A stretch of DNA of 64,000 nucleotides from Sphingopyxis sp. QXT-31 (lineage in GTDB: Bacteria > Pseudomonadota > Alphaproteobacteria > Sphingomonadales > Sphingomonadaceae): contig NZ_CP019449.1 in assembly GCF_001984035.1 (NCBI RefSeq), positions 1,612,001-1,676,000 of the forward strand, in the 5' to 3' direction. A program made the position numbers and the translations under genes. Position 1 is the first letter of the stretch, and the number at the start of each line of letters is the position of its first letter. Below the pieces are notes generated by a model. That model was not told where the DNA came from. It ran no database searches and saw only the letters and a program-made list of their open reading frames with translations. This document shows positions 16,808-26,479 of this stretch, in pieces.

Positions 16808-18534
16808 CAAAGCATCTCCTCGAGCGCTTCCACCCCCATCAAGTGGAGCCCATTCCGGATGGTCTGCCCGATTCCATCGGCCAAATAAAGGCGAGTCGCA
16901 GTCAATTCGGGGTCACCGGCGATAATGACGCGAAGCTCGGGCCGGTCGTTGCCCATATTCCACCAGGCGTGGAAGGCGGCGGCGACCTCGCCCAGATAGA
17001 AAGCAATGCGGTGCGGTTCGCGCGCCGACGCCGCCGATTCGACGATTCGCGGGAATTGCGCGAGCAATTTGACCAGCGCCAACTCATGTTCTTCCAGCCG
17101 CGCGGGGTTCGGTGCGGCCGCAGCGATCCCCGCATCGGCGAGCTTGCGCTTCAGGGACGCGATCCGTGCGTGGGCATATTGCACGTAAAAGACAGGATTG
17201 TCGCGCGACGCCTCGACCACCTTGGCGAAGTCGAAATCCATCTGGGCGTCGGCCTTGCGCGTCAGCATGGTGAAGCGCACGGCATCTTTGCCGACCTCCT
17301 CGACGATGTCGGCAAGCGTGACGAAATTGCCCGCGCGTTTCGACATCTTGAACGGCTCGCCGTTCTTGAGCAGCCGCACCATCTGGACCAATTTGACGTC
17401 GAACTTCTTCTTGCCCTCGGTCAGCGCCGCGACTGCGGCCTTGATGCGCTTGACGGTGCCGGCATGATCGGCGCCCCAGATGTCGATCAGCTCGTCGGCG
17501 TCCTGGCTCTTCTGGAAATGATAGGCCAGATCAGCGCCGAAATAGGTCCAGCTGCCGTCGGACTTCTTGATCGGCCGGTCCTGGTCGTCGCCGAATTTGG
17601 TCGAGCGGAACAAAGGCAGCTCGACCGGTTCCCAATCCTCGGGGGTCTCGCCCTTCGGCGCTTCGAGCACGCCGTCATAGACCAGGTCCCGCGCACGCAG
17701 CCATGCCTCGGCATCGGCGGGCTTGCCGGCGGCCTGCAATTCGGCCTCGGACGAGAAGAGATCGTGATGGATGCCCAGCTTCGCAAGGTCGGCCCGGATC
17801 ATGTCCATCATCGCGCTGACCGCCTCGGCACGGAACAGGCCGAGCCACGCGCTTTCGGTCGCATCGACGAAGCGGTCGCCATATTCGGTGGCGAGCTTCT
17901 GCGAAACCGGGATCAGATAGTCGCCGGGATAGAGCCCCTCGGGGATGGCGCCGATATCCTCGCCCAGCGCCTCGCGATAGCGCAGGTGCACCGAGCGCGC
18001 GAGGACATCCACCTGCGCGCCGGCGTCGTTGACATAATATTCGCGAATCACCTTGTGCCCGGCATATTCGAGCAGCGCGGCGAGCGCGTCGCCGACGACC
18101 GCGCCGCGACAATGGCCGACGTGCATCGGCCCCGTCGGATTCGCCGAGACATATTCGACATTGACGGTGCGCCCCGCACCCATCGCCGAGCGGCCGTAAT
18201 CGCCCGCATCGGCATGGATCAGCGCCAGTTCGGCGCGCCAGCTGTCGTCGGCGAGGCGCAGGTTGATGAAGCCGGGTCCGGCGACGCTCGTCTCGGTCAC
18301 TTCGTCGAGCGCGCCGAGTTCGGCCGCGAGCAGGTCGGCGAGCGCGCGCGGGTTCATGCCCGCAGGCTTCGACAGCACCATCGCGGCGTTGGTCGCGACG
18401 TCGCCATGCGACGCGTCGCGCGGCGGCTCGACGCTGATCGATCCGCGGTCGAGACCGGCGGGGATCGCTCCCTTCGCGGCAAGGGCGTCGAGGGCGGTGC
18501 CGATATGGTCGGTGAAACGGCTGAACAGGGTCAC
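16807..18534 (-). CDS. argS: Arginyl-tRNA synthetase
   Basis: A 575-aa class I aminoacyl-tRNA synthetase. The N-terminal ArgRS-specific domain (about 1-90; DASHGDVATNAAM) is followed by the catalytic core with PTGPMHVGH (HIGH-type motif, H138-H141) and FKMSKRAGN (KMSKS-type loop, about 380), then the DALR anticodon-binding domain (about 455-575). It charges tRNA-Arg with arginine. It is the first gene of the long leftward block that runs to tatC. Confidence 0.97.
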   Translation of the reverse strand: MTLFSRFTDHIGTALDALAAKGAIPAGLDRGSISVEPPRDASHGDVATNAAMVLSKPAGMNPRALADLLAAELGALDEVTETSVAGPGFINLRLADDSWRAELALIHADAGDYGRSAMGAGRTVNVEYVSANPTGPMHVGHCRGAVVGDALAALLEYAGHKVIREYYVNDAGAQVDVLARSVHLRYREALGEDIGAIPEGLYPGDYLIPVSQKLATEYGDRFVDATESAWLGLFRAEAVSAMMDMIRADLAKLGIHHDLFSSEAELQAAGKPADAEAWLRARDLVYDGVLEAPKGETPEDWEPVELPLFRSTKFGDDQDRPIKKSDGSWTYFGADLAYHFQKSQDADELIDIWGADHAGTVKRIKAAVAALTEGKKKFDVKLVQMVRLLKNGEPFKMSKRAGNFVTLADIVEEVGKDAVRFTMLTRKADAQMDFDFAKVVEASRDNPVFYVQYAHARIASLKRKLADAGIAAAAPNPARLEEHELALVKLLAQFPRIVESAASAREPHRIAFYLGEVAAAFHAWWNMGNDRPELRVIIAGDPELTATRLYLADGIGQTIRNGLHLMGVEALEEML

Positions 18535-18595
18535 GGGCTTGGGCCTATCTTTGATCGAGCTGCTGGCGCGCGCCCTATAACAGCTTGGGCAACGC

Positions 18596-18629
18596 GAAAA
18601 GCCCTGCGTCGCCCGGTGGCGCCGCAGGG
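18596..18629 (-). terminator. Probable terminator of the lipoprotein gene at 18673-19344
   Basis: Read on the minus strand, CCCTGCG pairs with CGCAGGG (18602-18608 with 18623-18629) and the 3' arm is followed by CTTTTCG. It lies 44 nt past the stop of the lipoprotein gene and before argS. Confidence 0.5.
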
Positions 18630-18672
18630 TAAAGCGAGAAGCGAACGGCGCGCGTCGCGCATCGCCGCATGA

Positions 18673-19344
18673 TTATCGTCGGACGTTATATTCGAGCTGT
18701 TCCTGCGTCAGCTGGAAGCCGACGAGCAGTTCGAAGCTGGCGCGCTGCACCGCGGCGCGCACTTCGGGGACGCTCAGCGGGTCGATCGCGGCGTCCTGGT
18801 CGCCGGCTTTGCGCTTGCGCGTGATGCGTTCCATGATGTCGGCGGGCAAGGTCGCAGCGGCGCGGTCAACGTAGGCCGACGCTTGGCCGCGGCCCGAACC
18901 GCGGACCTGGCCGTCGGCGAAGGTCACGGTGACATTGCCGAGCCGCTTGGCAACGACGGCGGTGCCGCCCTGAACCACGGTCGAGAAATAGGGTATGGTG
19001 ACCGAGCGTGCCGGGCCGGCGTCGCGGCGCGTCGCGACGACGTCGAAGCTCGCGAGCTGATAGACCTTCTCGCCGCTGTCGTTGCACTGTGGGCTCAGGT
19101 TGGTGATCGTCGCCACCACGTCGATCGCCGCTGCGTCGCGGCTGGTCGCCGGGTCGAACAGGGTGATGTCGCCCGTATGCATCGGCACCGCGACCGCGGG
19201 GCACGCCGAGCGCGTCGCGGTAATGCCGACGCCGCCCGACAAGTCGATCTCGTTGTCCTTGGCGCAGCCCACCACCGTCGCCATGGCCGCCGTGCCGCAA
19301 AGGACGGCGAAAAACTTGAGAGGCGGGGACGAAATGCGGTTCAT
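18673..19344 (-). CDS. Predicted lipoprotein of unknown function
   Basis: A 223-aa protein with a lipoprotein signal: MNRISSPPLKFFAVLCGTAA then ATVVGC (lipobox Cys about 27). The mature part contains IDVVATITNLSPQC, alternating beta-strand-like segments and a C-terminal segment QRASFELLVGFQLTQEQLEYN. Beta-rich content and NLSP-type turns suggest an immunoglobulin-like fold, but I do not recognise the family. It probably faces the periplasm from the inner or outer membrane. It diverges from ispH across a 147-nt gap. Confidence 0.75.
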   Translation of the reverse strand: MNRISSPPLKFFAVLCGTAAMATVVGCAKDNEIDLSGGVGITATRSACPAVAVPMHTGDITLFDPATSRDAAAIDVVATITNLSPQCNDSGEKVYQLASFDVVATRRDAGPARSVTIPYFSTVVQGGTAVVAKRLGNVTVTFADGQVRGSGRGQASAYVDRAAATLPADIMERITRKRKAGDQDAAIDPLSVPEVRAAVQRASFELLVGFQLTQEQLEYNVRR

Positions 19345-19491
19345 AGAGGCAGGCTTTCCAACTGGGCCGGAGCGACGAGGACGAACGATCCCTGCTCCAT
19401 GCGCGCCGCTTCTTATCGGGGGGATGAACGGGGCGCAACAATGCGAAGTTGCTTTACCGCATGGCGGCGGCTGCGCTAGAGCGCGCGCAAG

Positions 19492-20478
19492 ATGAATACA
19501 CCCCGATCTTTGGCCCCCGCGACGGCGCGCGGAGGGGCGGAACTCAAGGTTTTGATCGCGGCGCCACGCGGTTTCTGCGCCGGCGTCGATCGCGCGATCA
19601 GCATCGTCGAGCTGGCGATCGAGCGCTATGGCGCGCCGGTCTATGTGCGTCACGAGATCGTCCACAACCGCTATGTCGTCGATACGTTGAAGGCAAAAGG
19701 CGCGATTTTCGTCGAATCGCTCGATCAGGTACCCGATGGCGTGCCGGTGGTTTTCAGCGCACATGGCGTGCCCAAGGCGGTCCCGGCCAAGGCCGCCGCG
19801 CGCGGGCTGGACTATATCGACGCGACCTGCCCGTTGGTTTCGAAAGTGCACCGCCAAGCCGAACGCGCGCACGAGGCCGGGCGGCACATCATCTTCGTCG
19901 GGCACGCCGGCCACCCCGAAGTCGTCGGAACGCTGGGCCAATTGCCGAAGGGCGCGATGACCCTCGTCGAATCGGTCGACGACGTCGCCGCGCTGGTGCC
20001 GGCGGACCCCGAAAGACTGTCCTTCCTGACCCAGACGACGCTGTCAGTCGATGATACCCGCGACATCATCGCGGCGCTGAAGCACCGCTTTCCGGCGATC
20101 GCCGGGCCGCGCGGCGAGGATATCTGCTACGCGACATCGAATCGTCAGGAAGCGGTGAAGGCGATCGCCGGTCGCTGCGACCGGATGATCGTGATCGGGG
20201 CACCCAATAGTTCGAACAGCCTGCGTCTGGTCGAGGCCGCCGAGCGGCTGGGCACGCCGGCGCATCTCGTCCAGCGTGGCACCGACGTCGACCCGGCGTG
20301 GCTGACCGATATCGGCACCTTAGGCATCACCGCGGGCGCCAGTGCGCCGGAGACGCTGGTGCGCGAAGTGATCGATGCGGTCGCTGCACAGCGGTCAATA
20401 GACGAGGAGATCGTCGTCATCGCCGAGGAAAATATGGTATTCAAGCTGCCGCGCGGCTTCGAACCCGCAGCTGCCTGA
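19492..20478 (+). CDS. ispH: 4-hydroxy-3-methylbut-2-enyl diphosphate reductase
   Basis: A 328-aa iron-sulfur enzyme, last step of the MEP isoprenoid pathway, producing IPP and DMAPP. The three cluster-ligand cysteines are at C29 ([12 protein letters not shown]), C113 (DATCPLV) and C212 ([11 protein letters not shown]). The His motifs SAHGVP and VGHAGHPE bind the diphosphate. A 15-residue N-terminal extension precedes the core. Its stop shares one base with the thrB start (TGATG), so ispH-thrB-rnhA form an operon. Confidence 0.97.
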   Translation: MNTPRSLAPATARGGAELKVLIAAPRGFCAGVDRAISIVELAIERYGAPVYVRHEIVHNRYVVDTLKAKGAIFVESLDQVPDGVPVVFSAHGVPKAVPAKAAARGLDYIDATCPLVSKVHRQAERAHEAGRHIIFVGHAGHPEVVGTLGQLPKGAMTLVESVDDVAALVPADPERLSFLTQTTLSVDDTRDIIAALKHRFPAIAGPRGEDICYATSNRQEAVKAIAGRCDRMIVIGAPNSSNSLRLVEAAERLGTPAHLVQRGTDVDPAWLTDIGTLGITAGASAPETLVREVIDAVAAQRSIDEEIVVIAEENMVFKLPRGFEPAAA

Positions 20479-21440
20479 TGGCCGTCTATACCGAAGTCGA
20501 TCCCGACGACCTGGCTGCGCTCGTCGCCCGTTACAACATCGGGACCGTGGTGTCGTGCAAGGGCATCGCCGAGGGGGTCGAAAACAGCAATTTCCTTCTC
20601 GAAACCAGCGGCGGGCGTTTCATCCTGACACTTTACGAAAAGCGCGTGAGCGTCGGCGACCTGCCCTTTTTCGTCGATCTGCTCGCACATCTGGCGGCGA
20701 GCGGCTGCGCCGTCCCCGCGATGATCCGCGACCGCGGCGGCGAGGCGATCCAGCAGATCGCGGGCCGCGCCGCGTGCATCATCCAGTTCCTGCCGGGCAT
20801 TTCGCTGACCAAACCGACCGCTGGCCAGTGCCGGTCGGCGGGCGCCGCACTCGGCGGCATGCACCGCGCGCTGGCGGACTATCCGGGCGGGCGCGAGAAC
20901 AGCATGGGGCACCGCCACTGGCGCGCCATGGCCGAAGCGACGGGCGATCTCGACGCGGTGCGTCCGGGGCTCGCCGATGTGGTCGCCGCCGAACTCGACT
21001 ATCTCGACACCCATTGGCCGACGAACCTGCCCGCGCATGTCGTCCACGCCGACCTCTTCCCCGACAATGTATTGATGCTCGGCGAAAAGGTGACGGGCCT
21101 CATCGACTTCTATTTCGCCGCCTCCGACTATCGCGCCTATGACGTCGCGGTCACCCACGCCTCTTGGGCTTTCTCCAGCGATGGAAAAAGCTGCGACCGC
21201 GACCGCGCCCGCGCGCTGATGGCGGGCTATGCGAGCGAAATCGCGCTGAGCGATGCGGAACGCGAGGCGCTGCCGCTGCTGGCGCGCGGTTGCTCGCTGC
21301 GCTTCCTGCTGACGCGCGCGCACGACTGGATCCACACACCCGCGGATGCGCTGGTGACACGCAAGGACCCCACGCCCTTCCTCGAACGACTGCACCGTTA
21401 CCAGGCCCCCGACGCCGCCGACCTGTTCGCCGCCGCATGA
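20478..21440 (+). CDS. thrB: Homoserine kinase, ThrB aminoglycoside-phosphotransferase-fold type
   Basis: A 320-aa kinase of the APH-like ThrB family found in alphaproteobacteria and pseudomonads, which phosphorylates homoserine in threonine synthesis. It starts [28 protein letters not shown] carries the catalytic Asp (H190, D192) and GLIDFYFA the metal-binding Asp. Length matches the family. The ATG at 20478 overlaps the ispH stop by one base, and the 3' end overlaps rnhA by 4 nt. Other threonine genes are not nearby. Confidence 0.95.
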   Translation: MAVYTEVDPDDLAALVARYNIGTVVSCKGIAEGVENSNFLLETSGGRFILTLYEKRVSVGDLPFFVDLLAHLAASGCAVPAMIRDRGGEAIQQIAGRAACIIQFLPGISLTKPTAGQCRSAGAALGGMHRALADYPGGRENSMGHRHWRAMAEATGDLDAVRPGLADVVAAELDYLDTHWPTNLPAHVVHADLFPDNVLMLGEKVTGLIDFYFAASDYRAYDVAVTHASWAFSSDGKSCDRDRARALMAGYASEIALSDAEREALPLLARGCSLRFLLTRAHDWIHTPADALVTRKDPTPFLERLHRYQAPDAADLFAAA

Positions 21441-21898
21441 GCGAGGGCAAGACGGTGATCGTCGCGACCGACGGCGCGTGCAAGGGCAATCCGGGTCCCG
21501 GCGGCTGGGGCGCGGTGCTGCGCTGGGGCGACGTCGTGAAAACGCTTTCCGGCGGCGAGCCCGATACGACGAACAACCGTATGGAAATGATGGCCGCGAT
21601 CGAGGCGCTGTCGGCGCTGAAACGTCGCTGCAAGGTCGAGCTGTCGACCGACAGCGTCTATGTCCGCGACGGGATCACGAAATGGGTGTTCGGCTGGCAG
21701 AAGAACGGCTGGAAGACCGCGGCGAAGAAACCGGTGGCCAACGCCGACCTGTGGCAACGGCTGGTCGCCGAGGCGAAGCGCCACGATATCGAGTGGCTGT
21801 GGGTCAAGGGCCACGCCGGCCATCCCGATAACGAAATGGCCGACAAGCTCGCCAGCGACGCCGCGCTGGAATTCATGCGAAAGGCGCGGGCGCGCTGA
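21437..21898 (+). CDS. rnhA: Ribonuclease HI
   Basis: A 153-aa RNase H type 1, cleaving the RNA strand of RNA-DNA hybrids. The D-E-D-D catalytic set is visible: D12 ([15 protein letters not shown]), E50 (NNRMEMMA), D72 ([10 protein letters not shown]) and D136 ([12 protein letters not shown]). Its start overlaps the thrB stop (ATGA), the usual order in this order of bacteria. A GC-rich inverted repeat spans the end of the gene (about 21884-21911) before the convergent DUF1508 gene. Confidence 0.97.
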   Translation: MSEGKTVIVATDGACKGNPGPGGWGAVLRWGDVVKTLSGGEPDTTNNRMEMMAAIEALSALKRRCKVELSTDSVYVRDGITKWVFGWQKNGWKTAAKKPVANADLWQRLVAEAKRHDIEWLWVKGHAGHPDNEMADKLASDAALEFMRKARAR

Positions 21899-21916
21899 GC
21901 GCCCGCGCGCGATCGC

Positions 21917-22093
21917 TCATTCGGCTTCGCGCGTCTCGGCGCCGGGACCGTTTTTCTTGATCGATTCGATGGCGTTCACCGCGGACGCCTTGCTCGAATA
22001 GCCCTCGGTCCAGAACATCGTTTCGCTGTTATATTTGAAATAGGCGACATATTCGCCGGCCTTGTTCTGCTTGATCTCGAAATAATGGGCCAT
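21917..22093 (-). CDS. DUF1508 (YegP-like) small protein
   Basis: A 58-aa protein, MAHYFEIKQNKAGEYVAYFKYN then SEGYSSKASAVNAIESIKKN-type sequence, one copy of the YegP/DUF1508 fold (beta-beta-alpha with F-x-W/F residues and the SK-x-x-A-x-x-x-I motif). GGAGG precedes the ATG at 22093. Function is unknown; homologues are widespread and often stress-induced. It converges on rnhA with only 18 nt between stops. Confidence 0.88.
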   Translation of the reverse strand: MAHYFEIKQNKAGEYVAYFKYNSETMFWTEGYSSKASAVNAIESIKKNGPGAETREAE

Positions 22094-22181
22094 GGATACC
22101 TCCAAACATCAGGCCGCCGGTCCGTGCGGCTAACCCATGTTAGACCGCCCGCCACGTCGCGCAAGCAGGTCGATGGGGGGA

Positions 22182-23312
22182 TCAGGCGAAGCGCGACGGC
22201 GCGTAGACGACAGGATCGATCGCCGCGATGGCCCCGGAAGGCACGGGCGCGCCGAGCTGCGCCGCCGCCAGGGCCGCTATCGCCGGCGCGGTCTGGATGC
22301 CGAATCCGCCCTGCCCCGCGCACCAGAAGAAATCGGGCACCGCCCGATCGGGACCGAATACCGGCAGCCGGTCGGGCGCGAAGCTGCGTAGCCCCGCCCA
22401 TTTGCGCTCGACCGCGGCGACCGGCCAGTCGACCACCGATTGCAGCCGGTCGATCGCGAGCGCGACGTCGATCTCCTCGGGCGCGGCGTCGCAGGGATCG
22501 CTCAGCGTCTCGTCGTGCGGGCTCAGCCAGATACGGCCCTGACTCTCGCCCTTGAAATAGAAGGAGCCGCCGATGTGCCCGATCAAAGGCAGCGCGGCGG
22601 GGGTTGGAACGCCCAGCCGGACCTGCGCCAGCGTGCGGCGATAGGGCTGGATGCCGACCGGCCCCGCACCGCACGCGACCGCGATTTCGTCGGCCCAGGC
22701 GCCGGCGGCGTTGACGATAACCGCGGCGCGGATCGCCCCCTGCGCCGTTTCGACCGTCCATCCATCGCCCGTGCGCCGCGCGCTCGCCAGCGACGTCCGC
22801 ACGGCAAGCCGCGCGCCGGCACGCTTTGCCGCGCGCAGATAGGCTGTGTGTAAAAGGCCTACGTCGATGTCGCGGCACGACGGCTCATAAGCGCCTTCGC
22901 TCCATTCGGGCCGCAACCCGTCGACCCGGCCGACGAGCTCGGCTGGGGAAAGGCGCGACACTTCGACCCCTTGCGCCGCGAATTCACGCACGAAGGCGTC
23001 GATCGCCGTTGCCTCGTCGCGGCGTCCGATCATCAGCGCTGTCCGAGGCAGCAGGAACGGGCGATCCGAAAAGCCCGGCTCGGGTTGCGCCAATGCGTCG
23101 AACGAGGCGGCGGTCAGTGGCTGCACGCCGACACCGCCATAGCTTTCCTGCCAGAAGGCGGCCGAGCGCCCGGTGGCGTGATAGCCGGGCATGTCCTCGC
23201 CCTCGATCATCAACACCGCGCGGTGCGGCGCGAGCGCGGCGGCGAGGCTCGCCCCCGCGATGCCCGCGCCGACGATCAGCACATCGATGTCCGAAGGGGG
23301 AGCGGAGGCCAT
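22182..23312 (-). CDS. FAD-dependent oxidoreductase, DAO family
   Basis: A 376-aa protein starting with a dinucleotide-binding fold (IDVLIVGAGIAGASLAAALA, about residues 9-28), then YHATGRSAAFWQESYGG and the C-terminal GLRSFAPDRLPVFGPD and GQGGFGIQTAPA. This is the D-amino-acid oxidase/dehydrogenase and glycine-oxidase group (also close to DadA). The substrate is probably an amino acid or related amine, but this cannot be fixed from sequence. The ATG at 23312 follows GGAGG. It diverges from the pilus cluster (95 nt apart); no pilus role is expected. Confidence 0.85.
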   Translation of the reverse strand: MASAPPSDIDVLIVGAGIAGASLAAALAPHRAVLMIEGEDMPGYHATGRSAAFWQESYGGVGVQPLTAASFDALAQPEPGFSDRPFLLPRTALMIGRRDEATAIDAFVREFAAQGVEVSRLSPAELVGRVDGLRPEWSEGAYEPSCRDIDVGLLHTAYLRAAKRAGARLAVRTSLASARRTGDGWTVETAQGAIRAAVIVNAAGAWADEIAVACGAGPVGIQPYRRTLAQVRLGVPTPAALPLIGHIGGSFYFKGESQGRIWLSPHDETLSDPCDAAPEEIDVALAIDRLQSVVDWPVAAVERKWAGLRSFAPDRLPVFGPDRAVPDFFWCAGQGGFGIQTAPAIAALAAAQLGAPVPSGAIAAIDPVVYAPSRFA

Positions 23313-23406
23313 CACCCGCGCATATCGGCTGGCGGCCGGATTGCAAGCCGGGCGCCGCCGAACATGGTTACCATTTGGTAAGTCATGATCTCTAGGGACG
23401 GGGGTC

Positions 23407-23895
23407 ATGACCAGCCACCTTCCCCAGCTGCTCCTGATGATGCTCGCGGCGATCCTGATGATCTGCTCGGCGATCAGCGACCTGCGCTGGCGCGAGATTT
23501 CCAACGGCCTCAACGGCCTTATCGCGGTCTTTGCTATCCCCTTTTGGTATTTTGCCGGCTGGTCGCTGTGGCCCCATGCCACGATCGTGGTCGGGGTTGC
23601 GCTCGCGGCCTTCGCCTTTTTCCTGCTGCTCTATGCGCTCGGCGGGATGGGCGGCGGCGACGTGAAGAACGTCTTTGCCATATTTTTGTGGGTGCCTACG
23701 CCGATCGCGACGCAGGCGCTGATGGTGATGGCGCTGGCTGGTGCCGCGGTGTCCGCGGCAATGCTGGTGCACCAGATCGTAAAGCGCCCGAAGGACAAGC
23801 CGGAGGTACCCTATGGGGTCGCCATCGCGGCTGCAGGCCTTTGGGCGCTTCACCAACAATATCTTAACCAGTTTCAGGTTATCGGGTCGAGTTGA
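23407..23895 (+). CDS. cpaA: Tad/Cpa prepilin peptidase
   Basis: A 162-aa polytopic aspartyl protease of the type IV prepilin peptidase family, short (TadV/CpaA) form lacking the methylase domain. Catalytic Asp residues are D25 (SAISDLRWREISN) and D85 in MGGGDVKN (G-x-G-D-x-K motif). It would cleave Flp-type prepilins and pseudopilins at the inner membrane. First gene of the cluster; cpaB follows after 47 nt. No pilin gene is found beside it. Confidence 0.92.
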   Translation: MTSHLPQLLLMMLAAILMICSAISDLRWREISNGLNGLIAVFAIPFWYFAGWSLWPHATIVVGVALAAFAFFLLLYALGGMGGGDVKNVFAIFLWVPTPIATQALMVMALAGAAVSAAMLVHQIVKRPKDKPEVPYGVAIAAAGLWALHQQYLNQFQVIGSS

Positions 23896-23942
23896 GGGCA
23901 AGCACCGCCGCGTCTGGCGAGTGCAGGAGGCGAAAAATCGTC

Positions 23943-24977
23943 ATGGATACGCGAAAGATTATGCTGATCGTCGGCGCACTGGTCATTGCGATCGGGGCGG
24001 CGTTCGGGGTCAACCAGATGATGCGCGGCGCATCGGCTCCGCAGGCACGCGCTGCCGCGGCCCCGGAAGCCCAGGGTCCGATGATCCTGGTCGCCACGCG
24101 CCAGCTGCCGGTCGGGACGATCATCGGCCCCGACAGCTTCCGCTTCCAGCCCTGGCCGAAGGAACTGGTCGAGAAGGCCTATTTCCTGAAGGAAAAGACC
24201 GACACCAACAGCCTGGTCGGCACGGTCGTGCGCTATCCGATCACTGCGGGGCAGCCGCTCACGCAGGGCGCGCTCGTTCATCCCGACGATCGCGGCTTCC
24301 TCGCCGCGGCGCTCGGCCCCGGCATGCGGGCCGTGACCGTCAAGGTCAGCCAGGAACAGGGTGTCGCCGGCTTCGTCTTCCCGGGCGACCGCGTCGACGT
24401 CGTGCTGGCGCAGGAGATCGAGGTCAAGGAAGGCGGCAGCTATCCCGACGACCAACTCTATACCGCCGAGACGATCGTCAACAATGTCCGGGTTCTCGCG
24501 ACCGACCAGCGTTATGACGCCGAGGACGAGACGGGCAAGACGCCGGTTCGCACCTTCGGCTCGGTGACGCTGGAAGCCACGCCCGAGATCGCAGAGAAGA
24601 TCGCGGTCGCGCAGAGCATGGGTAAGCTGTCGCTCGCGCTGCGCCCGCTGGCCGACAGCGCGGGCGATCTCGATGCCGCCATCGCCTCGGGTGCGGTAAA
24701 CGTTCCGACCAAGGGCGGCACTGCCGCTGAAAAGAAGATGATGGCCGAAGCCGCGGGGCGGCCGACCTCGGGCCGCGGCTCGGCCACGACGGGCGGTGAC
24801 GTATCGCGCTTCTGGGTTCCGGTCAGCGGCCGCGTATCGCAGCCGAAGCCGCAGCAGAATGTCTATGGAGGGGCACCGATGCCCATGGGCGGCGCCGCAC
24901 CGGCGGCCCCGCGCGGTCCAGTCGTACGTGTCACGCGCGGCGGCCAGGTGACCGAAGTTCCGGTTGGGGGTAAGTAA
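23943..24977 (+). CDS. cpaB: Tad/Cpa pilus assembly protein CpaB
   Basis: A 344-aa protein: N-terminal membrane anchor (about residues 6-26), a SAF domain (about 48-110; ILVATRQLPVGTIIGPDSF), then an RcpC/CpaB domain (about 125-250) with GVAGFVFPGDRVDVVL. The tail is Pro/Gly-rich. CpaB sits in the periplasm and helps assemble or stabilise the secretin ring. The ATG at 23943 follows GGAGG-like sequence. Only one base separates its stop from the cpaC start. Confidence 0.93.
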   Translation: MDTRKIMLIVGALVIAIGAAFGVNQMMRGASAPQARAAAAPEAQGPMILVATRQLPVGTIIGPDSFRFQPWPKELVEKAYFLKEKTDTNSLVGTVVRYPITAGQPLTQGALVHPDDRGFLAAALGPGMRAVTVKVSQEQGVAGFVFPGDRVDVVLAQEIEVKEGGSYPDDQLYTAETIVNNVRVLATDQRYDAEDETGKTPVRTFGSVTLEATPEIAEKIAVAQSMGKLSLALRPLADSAGDLDAAIASGAVNVPTKGGTAAEKKMMAEAAGRPTSGRGSATTGGDVSRFWVPVSGRVSQPKPQQNVYGGAPMPMGGAAPAAPRGPVVRVTRGGQVTEVPVGGK

Positions 24978-24978
24978 G

Positions 24979-26454
24979 ATGAACAGCAAAGCCAATTTCA
25001 AGGCAGCGGCGCTGGCCCGCACCCTGGCCATCGGCCTGGTCGCGGCGACCCTGGTGTCCGCCCCCGCCCAGCAGGCTTCGGCACAGGCGGTCCAGAATGC
25101 GAGCAGCAACGTCGACCTGTCGGTCGGACGCGGGCGGCTGATCAGCCTGCCCGCGGCGATGACCGACGTCTTCGTCGCCGACGACAAGGTCGCCGACGTT
25201 CAGGTCCGCTCGAGCCGGCAGCTCTACATCTTCGGCAAGACGCCGGGCGAGACGAGCATCTATGCCACCGATGCCAGCGGCCGCGTCGTCTATTCGACGG
25301 TCGCCCGCGTCGGCAACAACATCGAGACCATCGACCAGATGCTCGCGCTCGCGATGCCCGATGCCAAGGTTTCGGCGAACACGATGAACGGCTTCGTGCT
25401 GCTGACCGGTACGGTCCAGTCGCCCGACGACGCCGCCGAGGCCGAACGCCTGGTGCAGGCCTTTGTCGGCGACCAGACCAAGGTGCTGTCGCGCCTCCGC
25501 ACCGCGACGCCGCTGCAGGTCAATCTGCAGGTCCGCATCGCCGAAGTGAATCGCTCGCTGGTCAAGGAAATCAGCGGCAACGTCCTGACGCGCGATACCG
25601 ACGGGCCGTTGGGCAACGGCTTCCTGGGCGGTGTTTTCGGTGGCCGTACCGCAGGGACGATCACAAGCAGCAACGGCACGACGACCTATAATATCACCAC
25701 CCCTTCCGGGACGCGGAGCCTGGCCGGCGCCGGTCGCCTGTTCGGCCTCGACCTCATCGCGTCGCTCGACGCAGGCGAGCGCTCGGGCTTGGTCGCGACG
25801 CTGGCGCAGCCCAATCTGACCGCGATTTCGGGCGAAACCGCCGACTTCCTCGCGGGCGGCGAATTCCCGGTCCCGATCCCGGGCAATTTCGCGGGCACGA
25901 CGATCGAATATCGCAAATATGGCGTCAGCCTGGCCTATACGCCGACGGTGCTGTCGAACGGCCGCATCAGCCTGCGTGTCCGCCCCGAAGTGTCCGAACT
26001 CTCGACCGAAGGCGCCATCGAACTCGACGGTTTCCAGGTGCCCGCGCTGACCGTGCGCCGCGCGGAGACCACCGTCGAACTCGGCTCGGGCGAAAGCTTC
26101 ATGATCGCCGGGCTGATGAACAACCGGTCGATCGGCGCGATCGACAAGATGCCTGGGTTGGGCGATGTGCCGCTGCTCGGCCTGCTGTTCAAGTCGGACA
26201 GCTTCCGCCGCGGCGAAACCGAGCTGGTGATCGTCGTAACGCCCTATCTGGTCCAGCCGGTTTCGGCGAACGAGATCAAGCTGCCGACCGACGCCTTCCA
26301 GGATTCGAACGACCTTTCGCGCCTGCTGCTCGGTCAGACGACCAACGGCGTGACCGGCGGCGACCGCCCCAAGCCGCGGCTGGAGACGTCGCCCGCCGAT
26401 GCCGACCGCCTGCGCGGCGGCGCGGAAGTGTCGCCGGGTTTCAGCATCAAGTGA
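24979..26454 (+). CDS. cpaC: Tad/Cpa outer-membrane secretin
   Basis: A 491-aa protein with a signal peptide (about 1-37, ending ASAQA), an N-terminal pilus assembly domain (VGRGRLISLPAAMTDVFVAD), a BON-like domain, and a C-terminal secretin domain (about 270-440) with LVATLAQPNLTAISGETADFLAGGEFP and the VPLLGLLFKS motif. It forms the gated outer-membrane channel of the pilus. Start at 24979 follows the end of cpaB directly, so translation is probably coupled. Confidence 0.95.
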   Translation: MNSKANFKAAALARTLAIGLVAATLVSAPAQQASAQAVQNASSNVDLSVGRGRLISLPAAMTDVFVADDKVADVQVRSSRQLYIFGKTPGETSIYATDASGRVVYSTVARVGNNIETIDQMLALAMPDAKVSANTMNGFVLLTGTVQSPDDAAEAERLVQAFVGDQTKVLSRLRTATPLQVNLQVRIAEVNRSLVKEISGNVLTRDTDGPLGNGFLGGVFGGRTAGTITSSNGTTTYNITTPSGTRSLAGAGRLFGLDLIASLDAGERSGLVATLAQPNLTAISGETADFLAGGEFPVPIPGNFAGTTIEYRKYGVSLAYTPTVLSNGRISLRVRPEVSELSTEGAIELDGFQVPALTVRRAETTVELGSGESFMIAGLMNNRSIGAIDKMPGLGDVPLLGLLFKSDSFRRGETELVIVVTPYLVQPVSANEIKLPTDAFQDSNDLSRLLLGQTTNGVTGGDRPKPRLETSPADADRLRGGAEVSPGFSIK

Positions 26455-26479
26455 CGCGCTGGTTTTCAGGAGCAAGTTT